In this document: positions 1-8,411 of the stretch, piece after piece
How positions within the stretch are numbered: position 1 is the first letter of the stretch
How the letters are laid out: every line of letters starts with the position of its first letter
Assembly (NCBI GenBank): GCA_002698995.1
Contig: PAAX01000030.1
Span: 61,897 to 125,896, forward strand
Origin: Ignavibacteriota bacterium
GTDB lineage: Bacteria > Bacteroidota > Ignavibacteria > Ignavibacteriales > Melioribacteraceae
DNA length: 64,000 nt
Direction of reading: 5' to 3'
Made by a program: the position numbers and the translations under genes
The notes under the pieces: generated by a model
Databases searched by the model: none
What the model was told of the DNA's origin: nothing
What the model saw: only the letters and a program-made list of their open reading frames with translations

Positions 1-155
1 TTTTCGATCCGTTCTTCACCACCAAAAAAAGCGGCACTGGGTTAGGACTGTCAATTGTGTATCGTCTCATCGAACAAATACGAGGTGAAATTGAAGTTCA
101 GAGCGAAGTTGGCAAGGGCACAACCTTTAAAATAGATTTAAGAAAAAGAATCTGA
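1..155 (+). CDS. Sensor histidine kinase, C-terminal fragment
   Basis: Partial gene cut by the window edge; the reading frame enters at base 3 and ends with TGA at 153-155. It encodes the end of a HATPase_c domain: [16 protein letters not shown] is the F-box plus G2 nucleotide-lid motif, followed by a [10 protein letters not shown] ending typical of NtrB/ZraS-type kinases. It lies 5 bases upstream of a sigma-54 response regulator, so it is almost certainly the cognate kinase. The sensed signal cannot be read because the sensor region is outside the window; a metal is inferred from the neighbours. Confidence 0.93.
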   Translation, partial: FDPFFTTKKSGTGLGLSIVYRLIEQIRGEIEVQSEVGKGTTFKIDLRKRI

Positions 156-160
156 AAATT

Positions 161-1528
161 ATGAAAACAAAGCAATTGAAAAAAATTTTAATAGTAGATG
201 ATGATGATGCGCATCGAATGATGTTGAAGGCAAGCCTCTCGGAAGATGGTTATAGTGTCGAGGAAGCTGCAGACGGTGACGAAGCCATCCGGATGGTAGA
301 AGAAGGATTTTATGACCTGATCATGCTCGATCTGAAGATGAAAAATATTCACGGCATTCAAGCTCTTCGACAGATTAAACAGATCAGCCCGGCGATCCCA
401 GTGCTGATTATGACGGCTTATGCTTCCGTCCAAACCGCAGTGGAAGGGCTTAAATTAGGCGCATTCGATTATTTGAATAAACCTCTGGATATGGATGATG
501 TGCTGGAAAAAATCCGTGAAGCGCTTTCTGACGATAACGTTTATCTTTCTAAAGATAATTTGAAGGAGAATTTACTGCATGAATTTGATTTTTCAGATAT
601 CATCGGAAACAGCAAAAAGATGCGCGATCTTTTTGAGATACTGATGATGGTAGCCCCCAGCGACGCTACAGTCTTGATTTTAGGTGAAAGCGGCACCGGC
701 AAAGAACTGATTGCTGATGCCATCCAGCATAATAGTCTGCGTACAGATAAGTCATTTATAAAGCTAAATTGTGCCGCATTGCCGGAAAATCTGTTGGAGA
801 GCGAGCTTTTCGGGCATGAGAAAGGCGCTTTTACCGGAGCAACTTCACTACGTCAGGGACGCTTTGAACTAGCAGATCAGGGAACGATTTTTCTCGATGA
901 AATCGGCGACATGAGTTTAACTACGCAGGCAAAAATTCTACGGATTCTGCAGGAGGGCGAATTTGAGCGGTTGGGCGGCGAAAAAACTTTGCAAGTGGAT
1001 GTACGGGTTATTGCCGCTACCAATAGAAATCTGGAGGAGGAGGTTAACAAAGGGAATTTTCGTCAGGATCTTTACTTCCGCCTAGGCGTTGTTCCCATCG
1101 AGATTCCACCGTTACGGGAAAGGAAGGTAGACATTCACATTCTGGCAGAGCATTTTCTAGAGAAATTCGCACAAAAGAATCAACGGCTGATCAAAGGATT
1201 TACACCAGAGGTAATTGATATGTTATCACGCTATTCCTGGCCGGGAAATGTTCGCGAACTGGAAAATGTAGTAGAGCGGGCAGTTATTTTAAGCAGGCAG
1301 GAGATGATAACACCGGAAGCTTTACCCATGGGATTTAAGCAATTGACAAAACCAGAGGCGGAACCTTCTGAAGTAGAGTTGGCTGGACAATCACTAAAAG
1401 AGATGGAAAAGGAACTCATCCTGAAGACCCTCGAAGAAACCGGGCACAACATCACCCGCACTGCGGAGATTCTTGGTATTACCCGTCGTGGATTACAGTA
1501 CAAACTAAAAGAATTGGGAAACAATTAG
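161..1528 (+). CDS. NtrC/ZraR-family sigma-54-dependent response regulator
   Basis: Full-length three-domain regulator (455 aa). The receiver domain has the acidic cluster DDDD at 13-16, phospho-acceptor Asp57 (IMLDLKM), Thr85 (MTAY) and Lys107 (NKP). The AAA+ domain has Walker A GESGTGKE at about 175-182, the sigma-54 contact loop GAFTGA at 222-227 and Walker B IFLDEIGD near 243-250. A Fis-type HTH (NITRTAEILGITRRGLQYKL) closes the protein. It is coupled to the kinase fragment upstream and ends at a terminator. Base composition is more GC-rich than the following genes. Likely targets are the sigma-54 promoters near 3437 and 24669; this is inferred by analogy with ZraSR, which controls the periplasmic metal-binding protein ZraP. 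Confidence 0.96.
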   Translation: MKTKQLKKILIVDDDDAHRMMLKASLSEDGYSVEEAADGDEAIRMVEEGFYDLIMLDLKMKNIHGIQALRQIKQISPAIPVLIMTAYASVQTAVEGLKLGAFDYLNKPLDMDDVLEKIREALSDDNVYLSKDNLKENLLHEFDFSDIIGNSKKMRDLFEILMMVAPSDATVLILGESGTGKELIADAIQHNSLRTDKSFIKLNCAALPENLLESELFGHEKGAFTGATSLRQGRFELADQGTIFLDEIGDMSLTTQAKILRILQEGEFERLGGEKTLQVDVRVIAATNRNLEEEVNKGNFRQDLYFRLGVVPIEIPPLRERKVDIHILAEHFLEKFAQKNQRLIKGFTPEVIDMLSRYSWPGNVRELENVVERAVILSRQEMITPEALPMGFKQLTKPEAEPSEVELAGQSLKEMEKELILKTLEETGHNITRTAEILGITRRGLQYKLKELGNN

Positions 1529-1594
1529 TGCGCAAAAATATCACAGCTTAACAAAATGTAATTTTTAACTCGCGAAATCTTTTCACGCCTTATC

Positions 1595-1629
1595 AAGCCA
1601 TCTGTACTTACCAGGTCAGATGGCTTTTT
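1595..1629 (+). terminator. Rho-independent terminator after the two-component pair
   Basis: AAGCCATCTG pairs with CAGATGGCTT across a loop of about a dozen bases and runs into TTTTTC. It closes the kinase-regulator operon. Confidence 0.85.
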
Positions 1630-1678
1630 CTATTTCGGGCTTAAGCCAATTAAAAACAATAATCTGTTGAACTTTTTT

Positions 1679-1695
1679 TTGGCATAGAAGTTGGT
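1679..1695 (+). promoter_or_regulatory. Possible weak or degenerate sigma-54 promoter
   Basis: TTGGCATAGAAGTTGGT has the -24 GG and the correct 12-base offset, but GG stands where the -12 GC should be. It precedes a decayed DUF302 gene and a SHOCT gene. It may be a damaged relative of the better sites at 3437 and 24669. Confidence 0.35.
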
Positions 1696-1750
1696 CATAG
1701 AGACATTAAATAGAAACATAAAGGAAAATTTTAATAGGAGTTATTTTTTC

Positions 1751-2103
1751 ATTAAAGACGTAAAGCTATCATTTGATGAACCGTTGAAAATGTCAAAAGA
1801 GAACTTGAGAAGGAAGGTTTTACCATTCTCTCTGAAATTAATATGGCAGAGATGATAAACAAGAAACTCGATGTGGATTTCAGACCTTACAAAATCATCG
1901 GTGCCTGTAATTCAATAGTTGCTCACAGGGCAATTCAACGAGAAAAAAATATTGGTGACTTTCTACCCTGCAACGTTGTTGTTCGCCAGTGATCCGAAGG
2001 GGTGACAATAAGCGCTGAAGATCCCGTTAATAGAATGAAAGCAGTTGAAGACGGTAAAGTGTCCGGAATTTCCATAAGAATTCAGAAAAAACTGAAAAAG
2101 TAA
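1751..2103 (+). pseudogene. Decayed DUF302 gene
   Basis: Translated in pieces, this stretch matches the intact DUF302 protein encoded at 5505-5900. Shared blocks include KKLDVDF(R/K)PYKI(I/L)GACN, LPCNVVV against LPCNVIV, and DPV..M.AV..; the tail IQKKLKK also corresponds. The frame changes near 1788, between DVKLSFDEPLK and the following VKRELEKEGF block, and an in-frame TGA interrupts it at 1990-1992. A possible Shine-Dalgarno remnant (TAGGAG) lies just upstream. DUF302 proteins are small alpha/beta proteins common in metal and redox clusters, with no firmly assigned reaction. Confidence 0.8.
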
Positions 2104-2131
2104 TCGAAAGAGTTTAGAAAGGAAAATTAAA

Positions 2132-2395
2132 ATGTGTGACATGGGTTGGGGAATGAGCTGGTGCATGGGTTTTAACGGGGTATTCTGGTTCATTATATTT
2201 GGTTTGATTATCTGGCTGATGGTATTGGGCGTGAGTACCTTGGCTGAAAACAACCAAAACTTTCACACCAACAGAAGGAAAAAGGAAAGCGCCCTGGAGA
2301 TTTTAAAAAAGCGCTATGCTAGCGGTGAATTTAACCGTGAGGAGTTTAAACAGCGTAAATCCGATTTAACAAGTAGCTACCCGGTTGGCGACTAA
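2132..2395 (+). CDS. SHOCT-domain small membrane protein
   Basis: An 87-aa protein with a Met/Trp/Cys-rich start (MCDMGWGMSWCMGF), one transmembrane helix near residues 17-36, and a C-terminal SHOCT motif: ALEILKKRYASGEFNREEFKQRKSDL. The SHOCT domain is a short helical hairpin usually found at the C-terminus and thought to mediate oligomerisation. Three more proteins of this design occur in the window (25254, 30941, 35628), each beside a copper gene. The N-terminal Met/Cys residues could bind soft metals, but that is inference. An AGGA ribosome-binding site precedes ATG. Confidence 0.85.
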   Translation: MCDMGWGMSWCMGFNGVFWFIIFGLIIWLMVLGVSTLAENNQNFHTNRRKKESALEILKKRYASGEFNREEFKQRKSDLTSSYPVGD

Positions 2396-2816
2396 TATAA
2401 AAAATGGAGTACGAAGATGTAAAATACAAAGCAGCTTCGTGAAGAGGTACGTGTAGTAAATTAAAGCGCATCTCAAAAGCCTGGGGACAATCACCCCCTT
2501 TCCGATAGGCAAAGATTTTGTGGAAAGCGAGTATTTATACCGGATTTAATCGATCTATTAAATGACTCCTTTTAGCAAATCTTTAAGAGCTTTTTAGCTC
2601 TTTACGGTAAATTAGTTGTGATTGTCAGATATTTTGAAGAAAGTAAGATGTTGAGAGCATTTACCAGCTATGAAATTCTTTAGTTATATCTCTGCCTCAA
2701 TCTCAACCAAATATGATATAGACATGATTCTGATTCTTTAGTAAAGGTTTAAATACTGAATTTTCTCAGACAATAATATATTAGGCAATTAAATAAATTT
2801 TAAACTGGAGAATAAT
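2396..2816 (+). other. Gene-free stretch
   Basis: No convincing ORF. Around 2696-2722 it contains a CTCAAT(C/T)TCAA(C/T)CAAA block that recurs at 3383-3409 in the next intergenic region, suggesting a shared regulatory site. A weak ribosome-binding site (GGAG) precedes the gene at 2817. Confidence 0.5.
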
Positions 2817-3059
2817 ATGAATTTATTAATCATTTCAACGAAAAATTGTAAACATCATCGTTCGTTACTGGAAAAACAATTACAATCTAAAGGGATTCCT
2901 TACACAGTAAAGTTTGTAGAGGATAATCCGGAATTAATTGAAAAGTATAATATTCACAATGCGCTAATCATCGTTGTGAAAGACAAAGTGGTCTTTCGCC
3001 ACACTGGTGAAAAGCCCATTCTTTCGGCAGATGAATTACAGAAATTTATTGAAAATTAG
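2817..3059 (+). CDS. Small thioredoxin/glutaredoxin-fold protein with CxHH motif
   Basis: An 80-aa protein of glutaredoxin size. A beta strand LLIISTKNC is followed by CKHHRSLLEKQL, the position of the CxxC site in glutaredoxins, but the second cysteine is replaced (C-K-H-H). Later EKYNIHNALIIVVKDKVVFRHTG matches the cis-Pro/beta-hairpin half of the fold, though the usual cis-Pro is not obvious. A paralog with CAHR sits at 36384. Loss of the resolving Cys and gain of His suggest metal binding or monothiol chemistry rather than a normal disulfide reductase. It is monocistronic as far as can be seen. Confidence 0.75.
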   Translation: MNLLIISTKNCKHHRSLLEKQLQSKGIPYTVKFVEDNPELIEKYNIHNALIIVVKDKVVFRHTGEKPILSADELQKFIEN

Positions 3060-3436
3060 TGGAAGTAGTATTGGATAAAGCACTATTAAAATTTATCGCA
3101 CTTTTTTTAATGCACTGTTTTACAGCAAAAATAATTTCGAATCTCCTTATATGGAATTGTAAATAAATTGACTTAATGCGTACTATTAAACTACAATACA
3201 AAATTATATTAGCGAATTTTGGATTTACTCTTCACAGCCAATTAATAGTTATCAAATCACAGTGTGAAAATAATTCGCACTTTTTTTATTAGACAAAAAT
3301 AAATTGTGAAATTATTGCACACATATAGGGATATGCAATTTTCTGTTCTTAATTTCTGAATCCATTTAAAATAAGTACTAACCTCAATTTCAATCAAAAA
3401 TCATACGATAACACACTTCTTTCCCTCTAAATTAAT
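3060..3436 (+). other. Gene-free leader region upstream of a sigma-54 promoter
   Basis: AT-rich, no ORF of coding quality. At 3383-3409 it carries a copy of the block also seen at 2696-2722. Its position about 50 bp upstream of a sigma-54 promoter is compatible with an enhancer-binding site for the response regulator at 161, which is inference. Confidence 0.5.
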
Positions 3437-3456
3437 CTTGGCACGTATCCTGCAAT
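3437..3456 (+). promoter_or_regulatory. Sigma-54 (RpoN) promoter
   Basis: TTGGCACGTATCCTGCAA matches the -24/-12 consensus (TTGGCACG, four bases, then (T/C)TGCA), with GG at 3440-3441 and GC at 3452-3453, offset 12. It lies about 50 bp upstream of the zinc-ribbon gene at 3505 and probably also drives the Spy/ZraP-like gene. Confidence 0.82.
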
Positions 3457-3504
3457 ATCGTTGTTATTGAAGTTCACTAACAAAAATTAAAATAGGAAAA
3501 TTTA

Positions 3505-3849
3505 ATGAGATGCGACGGATGGTACTACGGATACGGAGATTACTGGCACTGGGGAAATCTTATTATTACAATATTAATAATTGCCGTAATCGTTTGGGTC
3601 ATTTACCGTTTAGCAACAAATTCATCTTTTAGAACGGCGAACGGATTATCTTCTTTTAATAACTTCGTGAATGTAAATAAAAAAGAGGATAGATGTCCTA
3701 GCTGTAGAGGAGATATTGAAGAATCATTTTTAAGATGCCCCGAATGTAATTTCAAATTAAAAGACAACTGCCCATCTTGTGGCAAAATTGTTAAATCCAG
3801 GTGGAGTGTTTGTCCATATTGTGAAACAAATTTAAAACAAACAAATTAA
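3505..3849 (+). CDS. Single-pass membrane protein with two zinc ribbons
   Basis: A 114-aa protein with an aromatic start (RCDGWYYGYGDYWHWG), a transmembrane helix at about 19-35, then two CxxC...CxxC zinc-ribbon units: CPSCRGDIEESFLRCPEC and CPSCGKIVKSRWSVCPYC. Such double ribbons usually bind structural Zn and mediate protein contacts. It is the first gene after the sigma-54 promoter and 23 bp ahead of the periplasmic metal-stress-like protein, so the two are probably co-transcribed. The ribbons are predicted cytoplasmic. Function unknown. Confidence 0.85.
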   Translation: MRCDGWYYGYGDYWHWGNLIITILIIAVIVWVIYRLATNSSFRTANGLSSFNNFVNVNKKEDRCPSCRGDIEESFLRCPECNFKLKDNCPSCGKIVKSRWSVCPYCETNLKQTN

Positions 3850-3872
3850 TCAATAAACAAAAGGTGTATGTC

Positions 3873-4415
3873 ATGTTAAACAAAAAGAAAAACTTTCTAA
3901 CAATATCATTAATAGTCACTGGAATAGTGCTGTTTTCAACAGCTGTATTCGCACAAGATTACTGTAATCATAACAATGATTATGATTTAGGTTGGTGGAA
4001 TTATAATGTTCCGAGTCAATATCAAATGCAGCCGGATCAAATAAAAGAAATAAATGATCTGAGATTGCAATATGATAAAGATATTATCCCGCTTCAAAAT
4101 GAATTACGAGCATTAAGAATCGAAATGAGAGGATATATGAATCGCACAGATTTTGATCCGGGTCAAGTTAAGGATTATAGAAATCAAATAAGAGACATTG
4201 AAGATCAAATTGCTGACTATCGGTTGGACTATAGAAAAAATATGAACAACCTTATGACCGAGGATCAAAAAATATATTTCAGCAACTCTTCAAATGGCTG
4301 GTGGGATGGATTTTATGACAGGTGCGATTGGGATTATGATGGTGATATGATGAACGATTATGACTACGGAAATAACAGGATGATGAATGGTCGGAACAGC
4401 GCCAGATGCTGGTAA
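3873..4415 (+). CDS. Periplasmic Spy/CpxP/ZraP-like metal-stress protein
   Basis: Starts at ATG 3873 (AAGG seven bases upstream) rather than the in-frame GTG at 3864. A signal peptide (about 1-27, ending FSTAVFAQ) leads into an acidic, helical, Gln/Asp-rich domain containing MQPDQIKEINDLRLQYDKDI and LMTEDQKIYF, which resemble the LTxxQ motifs of the Spy/CpxP/ZraP family. The C-terminus is rich in Asp, Met, Asn and Trp. Family members are periplasmic chaperones or metal-binding modulators of two-component systems. ZraP is a classic sigma-54 target of ZraSR, which fits the promoter and regulator seen here. Confidence 0.78.
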   Translation: MLNKKKNFLTISLIVTGIVLFSTAVFAQDYCNHNNDYDLGWWNYNVPSQYQMQPDQIKEINDLRLQYDKDIIPLQNELRALRIEMRGYMNRTDFDPGQVKDYRNQIRDIEDQIADYRLDYRKNMNNLMTEDQKIYFSNSSNGWWDGFYDRCDWDYDGDMMNDYDYGNNRMMNGRNSARCW

Positions 4416-4424
4416 AATCTTTGG

Positions 4425-4457
4425 CAGGGGCATTAATAATTTGATGCCCCCTTTTTT
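4425..4457 (+). terminator. Rho-independent terminator
   Basis: GGGGCAT and ATGCCCC pair across an AT-rich loop and are followed by CTTTTTT. It ends the 3505-4415 transcript. Confidence 0.9.
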
Positions 4458-4484
4458 ATAATTATATTTCTTAAAGGGAACATA

Positions 4485-4988
4485 ATGGTATTGAAAAATT
4501 TACTCGCAACAATTTTTGTTTTTCTATCTCCACTTCTATACTCTGGAACTATACAAACTCAAGGCACCGGTCGTGTTATCGGTACTATCTGCAATGAAAA
4601 GATAATCGGGGATAAACTATTTATTTGTGAATATGGTACTCAAGTTTGTCGAATGGTAACATTCGATCCTAGAATTGTTGTTGACAATTTGGTGCGGACA
4701 TTGGATCCACAAGAATTAAAAGTTGGGTGGTATGTTGAGGCAGAAATTGATTCAACTAATCATCTAAAGAGAATAAAAATCAATCAGGGTAAAACAATAA
4801 TATGTTTTCTTAGTTCAATAGAAAAGGAATCAAATAATATTAAAAACCTATTAGAAAACATAAGGGGGATAAAAAGTGTAGAAATAAACACCAAATTTTC
4901 ACAAGCAAATATTGAATACGATCAATTTACTATTTCTTATGATGAAATAGTAGAAACAATTAAGGATGCAAATTTTGAAATTGAATAA
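4485..4988 (+). CDS. Exported protein with C-terminal HMA-like fold, no CxxC
   Basis: A 167-aa protein with an N-terminal signal/anchor (LLATIFVFLSPLLYSG). A central region of unknown family contains three cysteines (TICNEK, LFICEYGTQVC). The C-terminal ~65 aa (ICFLSSIEKESNNIKNLLEN then IRGIKSVEINTKFSQANIEY and EIVETIKDANFEIE) follows the beta-alpha-beta layout of heavy-metal-associated domains, but the metal-binding CxxC loop is missing. It stands alone between a terminator and the MerR-type regulator. It may be a degenerate metallochaperone or a protein-interaction version of the fold; function unknown. Confidence 0.65.
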   Translation: MVLKNLLATIFVFLSPLLYSGTIQTQGTGRVIGTICNEKIIGDKLFICEYGTQVCRMVTFDPRIVVDNLVRTLDPQELKVGWYVEAEIDSTNHLKRIKINQGKTIICFLSSIEKESNNIKNLLENIRGIKSVEINTKFSQANIEYDQFTISYDEIVETIKDANFEIE

Positions 4989-5053
4989 GTACTAAAAATA
5001 AAATGTATTTGCCAAAAACTACTTAATCACATTATAACTTGTAAGAATAGAAA

Positions 5054-5494
5054 ATGAAAAGTGCTTTAATCAAAAATGAGAGTCCAATATTTCCAATAAG
5101 AACAGCAGCAAAAATGCTGGGAATTTCAATTCATTCGCTCAGAATGTACGAAAGAAAAGGTTTGATAATTCCTTTTAAATCTTTAGGAAATCAAAGGCTT
5201 TATTCTTATAACGATATTGAAAGAATTCTAAGTATCAGGAAAAATATAAAAGAAAGGAAAATAAGTATTAATGGTATTCGCGCAATAGCATCAATGATTC
5301 CATGTTATAAGATTATCAATTGTTCTGAAGAAGACAGAAAGAATTGTGAAGCTTATCATGAAAGTAATAAGCCGTGTTGGGAATATGAGCATAAAAACAA
5401 TATTTGCGAAAACATTGATTGCAGGGAATGCGATGTTTATAAAAATAACTATGATTTTTTAAATACAAAGAATATGTTAAAAAAATTACTATAA
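5054..5494 (+). CDS. MerR/HspR-type regulator with Cys-rich C-terminus
   Basis: A 146-aa protein. Residues ~13-80 form a MerR-type winged helix (FPIRTAAKMLGISIHSLRMY, then ERKGLIIPFKSLGNQRLYSY). The C-terminal third has about eight cysteines spaced as in a metal or Fe-S site: CYKIINCSEEDRKNC, CWEYEHKNNICENIDC and CRECDVY-like stretches. The first half resembles HspR, but the Cys-rich tail suggests metal or redox sensing. It lies 10 bp upstream of the DUF302 gene, so the pair is an operon and the regulator probably controls itself and DUF302. Exact inducer unknown. Confidence 0.82.
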   Translation: MKSALIKNESPIFPIRTAAKMLGISIHSLRMYERKGLIIPFKSLGNQRLYSYNDIERILSIRKNIKERKISINGIRAIASMIPCYKIINCSEEDRKNCEAYHESNKPCWEYEHKNNICENIDCRECDVYKNNYDFLNTKNMLKKLL

Positions 5495-5504
5495 CGGAGG
5501 TACA

Positions 5505-5900
5505 ATGGAAAAAGCAATTTATGGATTCACTAAGACAGTGAATTTGACTTACGAACAAACAATTGAAAAAGTAACTGAAGAATTAAAGAAAGAAGGTTTC
5601 GGCATTCTAACTGAAATTGATGTTAAAGAAACACTAAAGAAAAAGCTTGACGTTGATTTCAAGCCGTACAAAATACTTGGCGCTTGCAATCCGCCGTTTG
5701 CTTATAAAGCATTACAAGAAGAAGAACAAATAGGTTTAATGCTGCCTTGCAATGTAATTGTTTATGTAGACGATGAAGGAAAAACAGTTGTTGCTGCAGT
5801 TGACCCTGTGGCTTCAATGCAGGCAGTTAAGAATGATAAGCTTGACGAAGTAGCCGAGACAATACAAAGTAAGTTGAAAAAAGTAATTAACGGTTTATAA
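5505..5900 (+). CDS. DUF302 family protein
   Basis: An intact 131-aa DUF302 protein with start at ATG 5505 after CGGAGG. Conserved blocks visible are VTEELKKEGFGILTEIDVKE, KKLDVDFKPYKILGACNPPF and LPCNVIVYVDD. DUF302 has a small alpha/beta fold, sometimes fused to metal ATPases or other membrane proteins; the conserved Cys residues (GACN, LPCN) suggest metal or redox chemistry, but no activity is established. It forms an operon with the upstream MerR-type gene. A decayed relative lies at 1751-2103. Confidence 0.88.
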   Translation: MEKAIYGFTKTVNLTYEQTIEKVTEELKKEGFGILTEIDVKETLKKKLDVDFKPYKILGACNPPFAYKALQEEEQIGLMLPCNVIVYVDDEGKTVVAAVDPVASMQAVKNDKLDEVAETIQSKLKKVINGL

Positions 5901-6181
5901 GATGAAAGTTTGCTTTATAACAGTAAGAACAGCTTTTATGTATTAGTATTTGTAATAACAACAAACGCGCACTTAAAAGCAAAAGATGTTGTCCAGTAAT
6001 TGAACTGTGCTTGGTAAAATATCAGCTTTGTTGTCTGAAATACATAATAAATTGTTTTTATATCTCAAAGTTTTTGAATTTACTTTCGTAATCTTTTTTA
6101 GAAAAAAATGTCACTAAATAATAATTTGTCACACTATACGGTTAAAGAATGAAAACTAATTCAATAACCGGAGGAAATAAA

Positions 6182-7705
6182 ATGAAACATCTATTAACAA
6201 TATTCTTTTCACTCACGTTACTATTAACGGTCAACGCCCAGATGCACGGAGGCGGACACGGTAATTTCGATCCCGATTCATTAACAGAAACAACTCTATC
6301 GGGAATCGTCATAATACAGAATGATTTTCAACATCCACAATACTTCTTAGATACTAACAATGATGGGGCGGAAGACTATTTCTTAAATTTTGGACCATAT
6401 TGGTACGAACCGGACAGTTCTAATGCAGTTAGACCTACAGATGGTGAACAAGTTACCGTTACCGGCGGCTTACACGAATCTATAAACTTAGAAATCAGAA
6501 CCTTGGTTGTTTATGAAATAAATGGTGAGTTCTGGAGAGAGCCGTATTATTCGTATTGGAATAATTTCGACGGGCACGGCAGCGGAGGTCATGATGGAGG
6601 CTGTGGAGGTCATAGTTTTGGAACACGGCACGATACCCTTGAATATGTTTTAAAAGAAGGAACAGCATTGGTTGATACTACATTTTTTATGAATCATTAC
6701 TATCTGGATGTAGATAATGATACTACTGTTGACTATTTCTTGAATTTTGGTCCTTGGTGGTACCAGCCGGAATCAGGCGCTGTAAGACCTGAGAACGGTG
6801 AAACTGTCACTATTGAAGGTGGATTAATCGACGGAGTTAATTTTGATATTATCGTAGTTTATAAAATTAACGGACAAGTTTGGATTGATTCAAGCAATTT
6901 CAGAAATGGAATTGGCGGCGGCTGGATAACCAACGATATGAACGATCAAAGAAGATTTCATAATCCTTATGATGCTGAAGATCACTTTACGGTAATGCCG
7001 GGATGGAACCAAGGCGGCGGACATCATGGCGGCGGTATGATGCCTAATAATTTATTTACTCAAATGTTGGAATTATATCCTAACAATATTCCTAACGCAC
7101 AAGGTCAGGGCGCTTTTATGGCTTATGAATTCGGTGCTTTCGGTGAAAACGGTAATAATATGTGCGGAGATGGTTTCAACAATCATATGGGATTCAGCAG
7201 TCAATCTAATTTCCAATTCCATTATAACGATATTCAAATTCAAGGAAATGAAGTTGACGAAAATTCAATAGGAGTAAAATACTGGGACGGAGCCGACAAT
7301 AATTGGAAATCGATTAGCAATGTTTCAGTAGATCAGGAGTCAAACACCATTACATATTCAAGCGAAGATTTGTACCAGTATGTCATTGTAACGGCAAACA
7401 AAGTTACCGGAATTGAATCAACTGAAGAGGATCAACTTCCGTCTGATTTTGTCTTAAAGCAAAATTTTCCGAACCCGTTTAACCCTTCAACAACAATCGA
7501 ATTTAATCTTCTTAAAGCAGATCAAGTAGAACTAAACATTTATGATGTGCTCGGTAGAAAAATTACGACATTAGTTAACCGCGGTATGCAAGCCGGTTCT
7601 CACAACATTGAATTTGATGCTTCAAATTTAGCATCCGGTGTGTATTTTTATCAGTTAAAAGTCGGCAACAAATCTTCGATTAAAAAAATGAATCTGATGA
7701 AATAG
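6182..7705 (+). CDS. Secreted His/Gly-rich two-repeat protein with T9SS sorting domain
   Basis: Start placed at ATG 6182 because GGAGG lies just upstream; an upstream in-frame ATG at 6149 lacks one. A signal peptide (MKHLLTIFFSLTLLLTVNAQ) is followed by two copies of a ~90-residue beta module. Each copy has DYFLNFGP(Y/W)WY(E/Q)P, a VRP..GE.VT(V/I).GGL block and a (V)VY(E/K)INGE/Q ending. Linkers are rich in His and Gly (GHGSGGHDGGCGGHSFG, GGGHHGGGMMPNN). The last ~80 aa are a type IX secretion sorting domain (LKQNFPNPFNPSTTI to KKMNLMK). The His-rich linkers suggest metal binding at the cell surface; inference from composition and context. Confidence 0.85.
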   Translation: MKHLLTIFFSLTLLLTVNAQMHGGGHGNFDPDSLTETTLSGIVIIQNDFQHPQYFLDTNNDGAEDYFLNFGPYWYEPDSSNAVRPTDGEQVTVTGGLHESINLEIRTLVVYEINGEFWREPYYSYWNNFDGHGSGGHDGGCGGHSFGTRHDTLEYVLKEGTALVDTTFFMNHYYLDVDNDTTVDYFLNFGPWWYQPESGAVRPENGETVTIEGGLIDGVNFDIIVVYKINGQVWIDSSNFRNGIGGGWITNDMNDQRRFHNPYDAEDHFTVMPGWNQGGGHHGGGMMPNNLFTQMLELYPNNIPNAQGQGAFMAYEFGAFGENGNNMCGDGFNNHMGFSSQSNFQFHYNDIQIQGNEVDENSIGVKYWDGADNNWKSISNVSVDQESNTITYSSEDLYQYVIVTANKVTGIESTEEDQLPSDFVLKQNFPNPFNPSTTIEFNLLKADQVELNIYDVLGRKITTLVNRGMQAGSHNIEFDASNLASGVYFYQLKVGNKSSIKKMNLMK

Positions 7706-7726
7706 AATTCTTTACTTATATAGTAT

Positions 7727-7763
7727 AAAAAGGAAAGGGCAATAATTGTTCTTTCCTTTTTTT
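7727..7763 (+). terminator. Rho-independent terminator
   Basis: AAGGAAAG pairs with CTTTCCTT, followed by a long T run, 22 bases after the T9SS gene. Confidence 0.85.
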
Positions 7764-7793
7764 ACATTTGCATATCAATGATAATTACAAAAT

Positions 7794-8354
7794 TTGACTA
7801 AGGCAGCTCAACAATATTACAATTTCTCTTCAGAGGAGCTTCATAATCTGCTGATCAGGGCAAAAGAAGGAAGTCTTCGTGAATACAATAAAATTTCCGC
7901 AGAAATCCGCTCAATTGCGTTTTCATACTTTAAATCAAAATATGATTTCGGGAAATTGAACTCTATCGATGATGCGGAAGATCTAGCTACCGAGATATTC
8001 ATCTCATTTTCAAAACAATTTAAGAATATAGAAAATATCGAAAGATGGCTGAGACGTGTGATGTTCTTGAGCTTTGTCAATTTTTATAAACGAGAAAAGT
8101 CAAGATTAACTTATGAGTATAAGGAAGATTTGATCAAAGAAAGCAGCGAAGATCAAAAACCATCCGGGTTCGATAAAGAAATAGTAATGAAAATTGTCAA
8201 CTCGCTAAAAAGTCCAAAAGATGAAATAATTCGTATGAGATTTTGGGAGGGAATGCAGTTTAATGAAATTGCAGCAAAACTAAATCGGAATGAAGCTGCG
8301 GTGAAAAAGATGTTTTACAGAACAATGGAAGAAATTAAAAAAAGGTTAGAATGA
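7794..8354 (+). CDS. ECF-type RNA polymerase sigma factor
   Basis: A 186-aa sigma-70 family protein with a sigma2 region (DDAEDLATEIFISFSKQFKN and IERWLRRVMFLSFVNFYKRE) and a sigma4 HTH (SPKDEIIRMRFWEGMQFNEI then AAKLNRNEAAVKKMFYRTME). The only in-frame start is TTG 7794, with no clear Shine-Dalgarno, so translation may be weak. It is the first gene of a four-gene run with an anti-sigma-like protein, an exported TPR-CHAT protein and a T9SS protein. ECF sigmas next to CHAT/TPR genes are a recurring arrangement in Bacteroidota-like genomes. Confidence 0.9.
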   Translation: MTKAAQQYYNFSSEELHNLLIRAKEGSLREYNKISAEIRSIAFSYFKSKYDFGKLNSIDDAEDLATEIFISFSKQFKNIENIERWLRRVMFLSFVNFYKREKSRLTYEYKEDLIKESSEDQKPSGFDKEIVMKIVNSLKSPKDEIIRMRFWEGMQFNEIAAKLNRNEAAVKKMFYRTMEEIKKRLE

Positions 8355-8411
8355 ATGTCCCTTTTTATAGTATTGCTACACTATACATATAGATAAAGGA
8401 CTAAAAGAATT

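Noticed and set aside
6011..6040. Possible sigma-54 promoter before the T9SS gene at 6182
   Set aside because: TTGGTAAAATATCAGC has the GG/GC offset but a poor -12 core, so not called.
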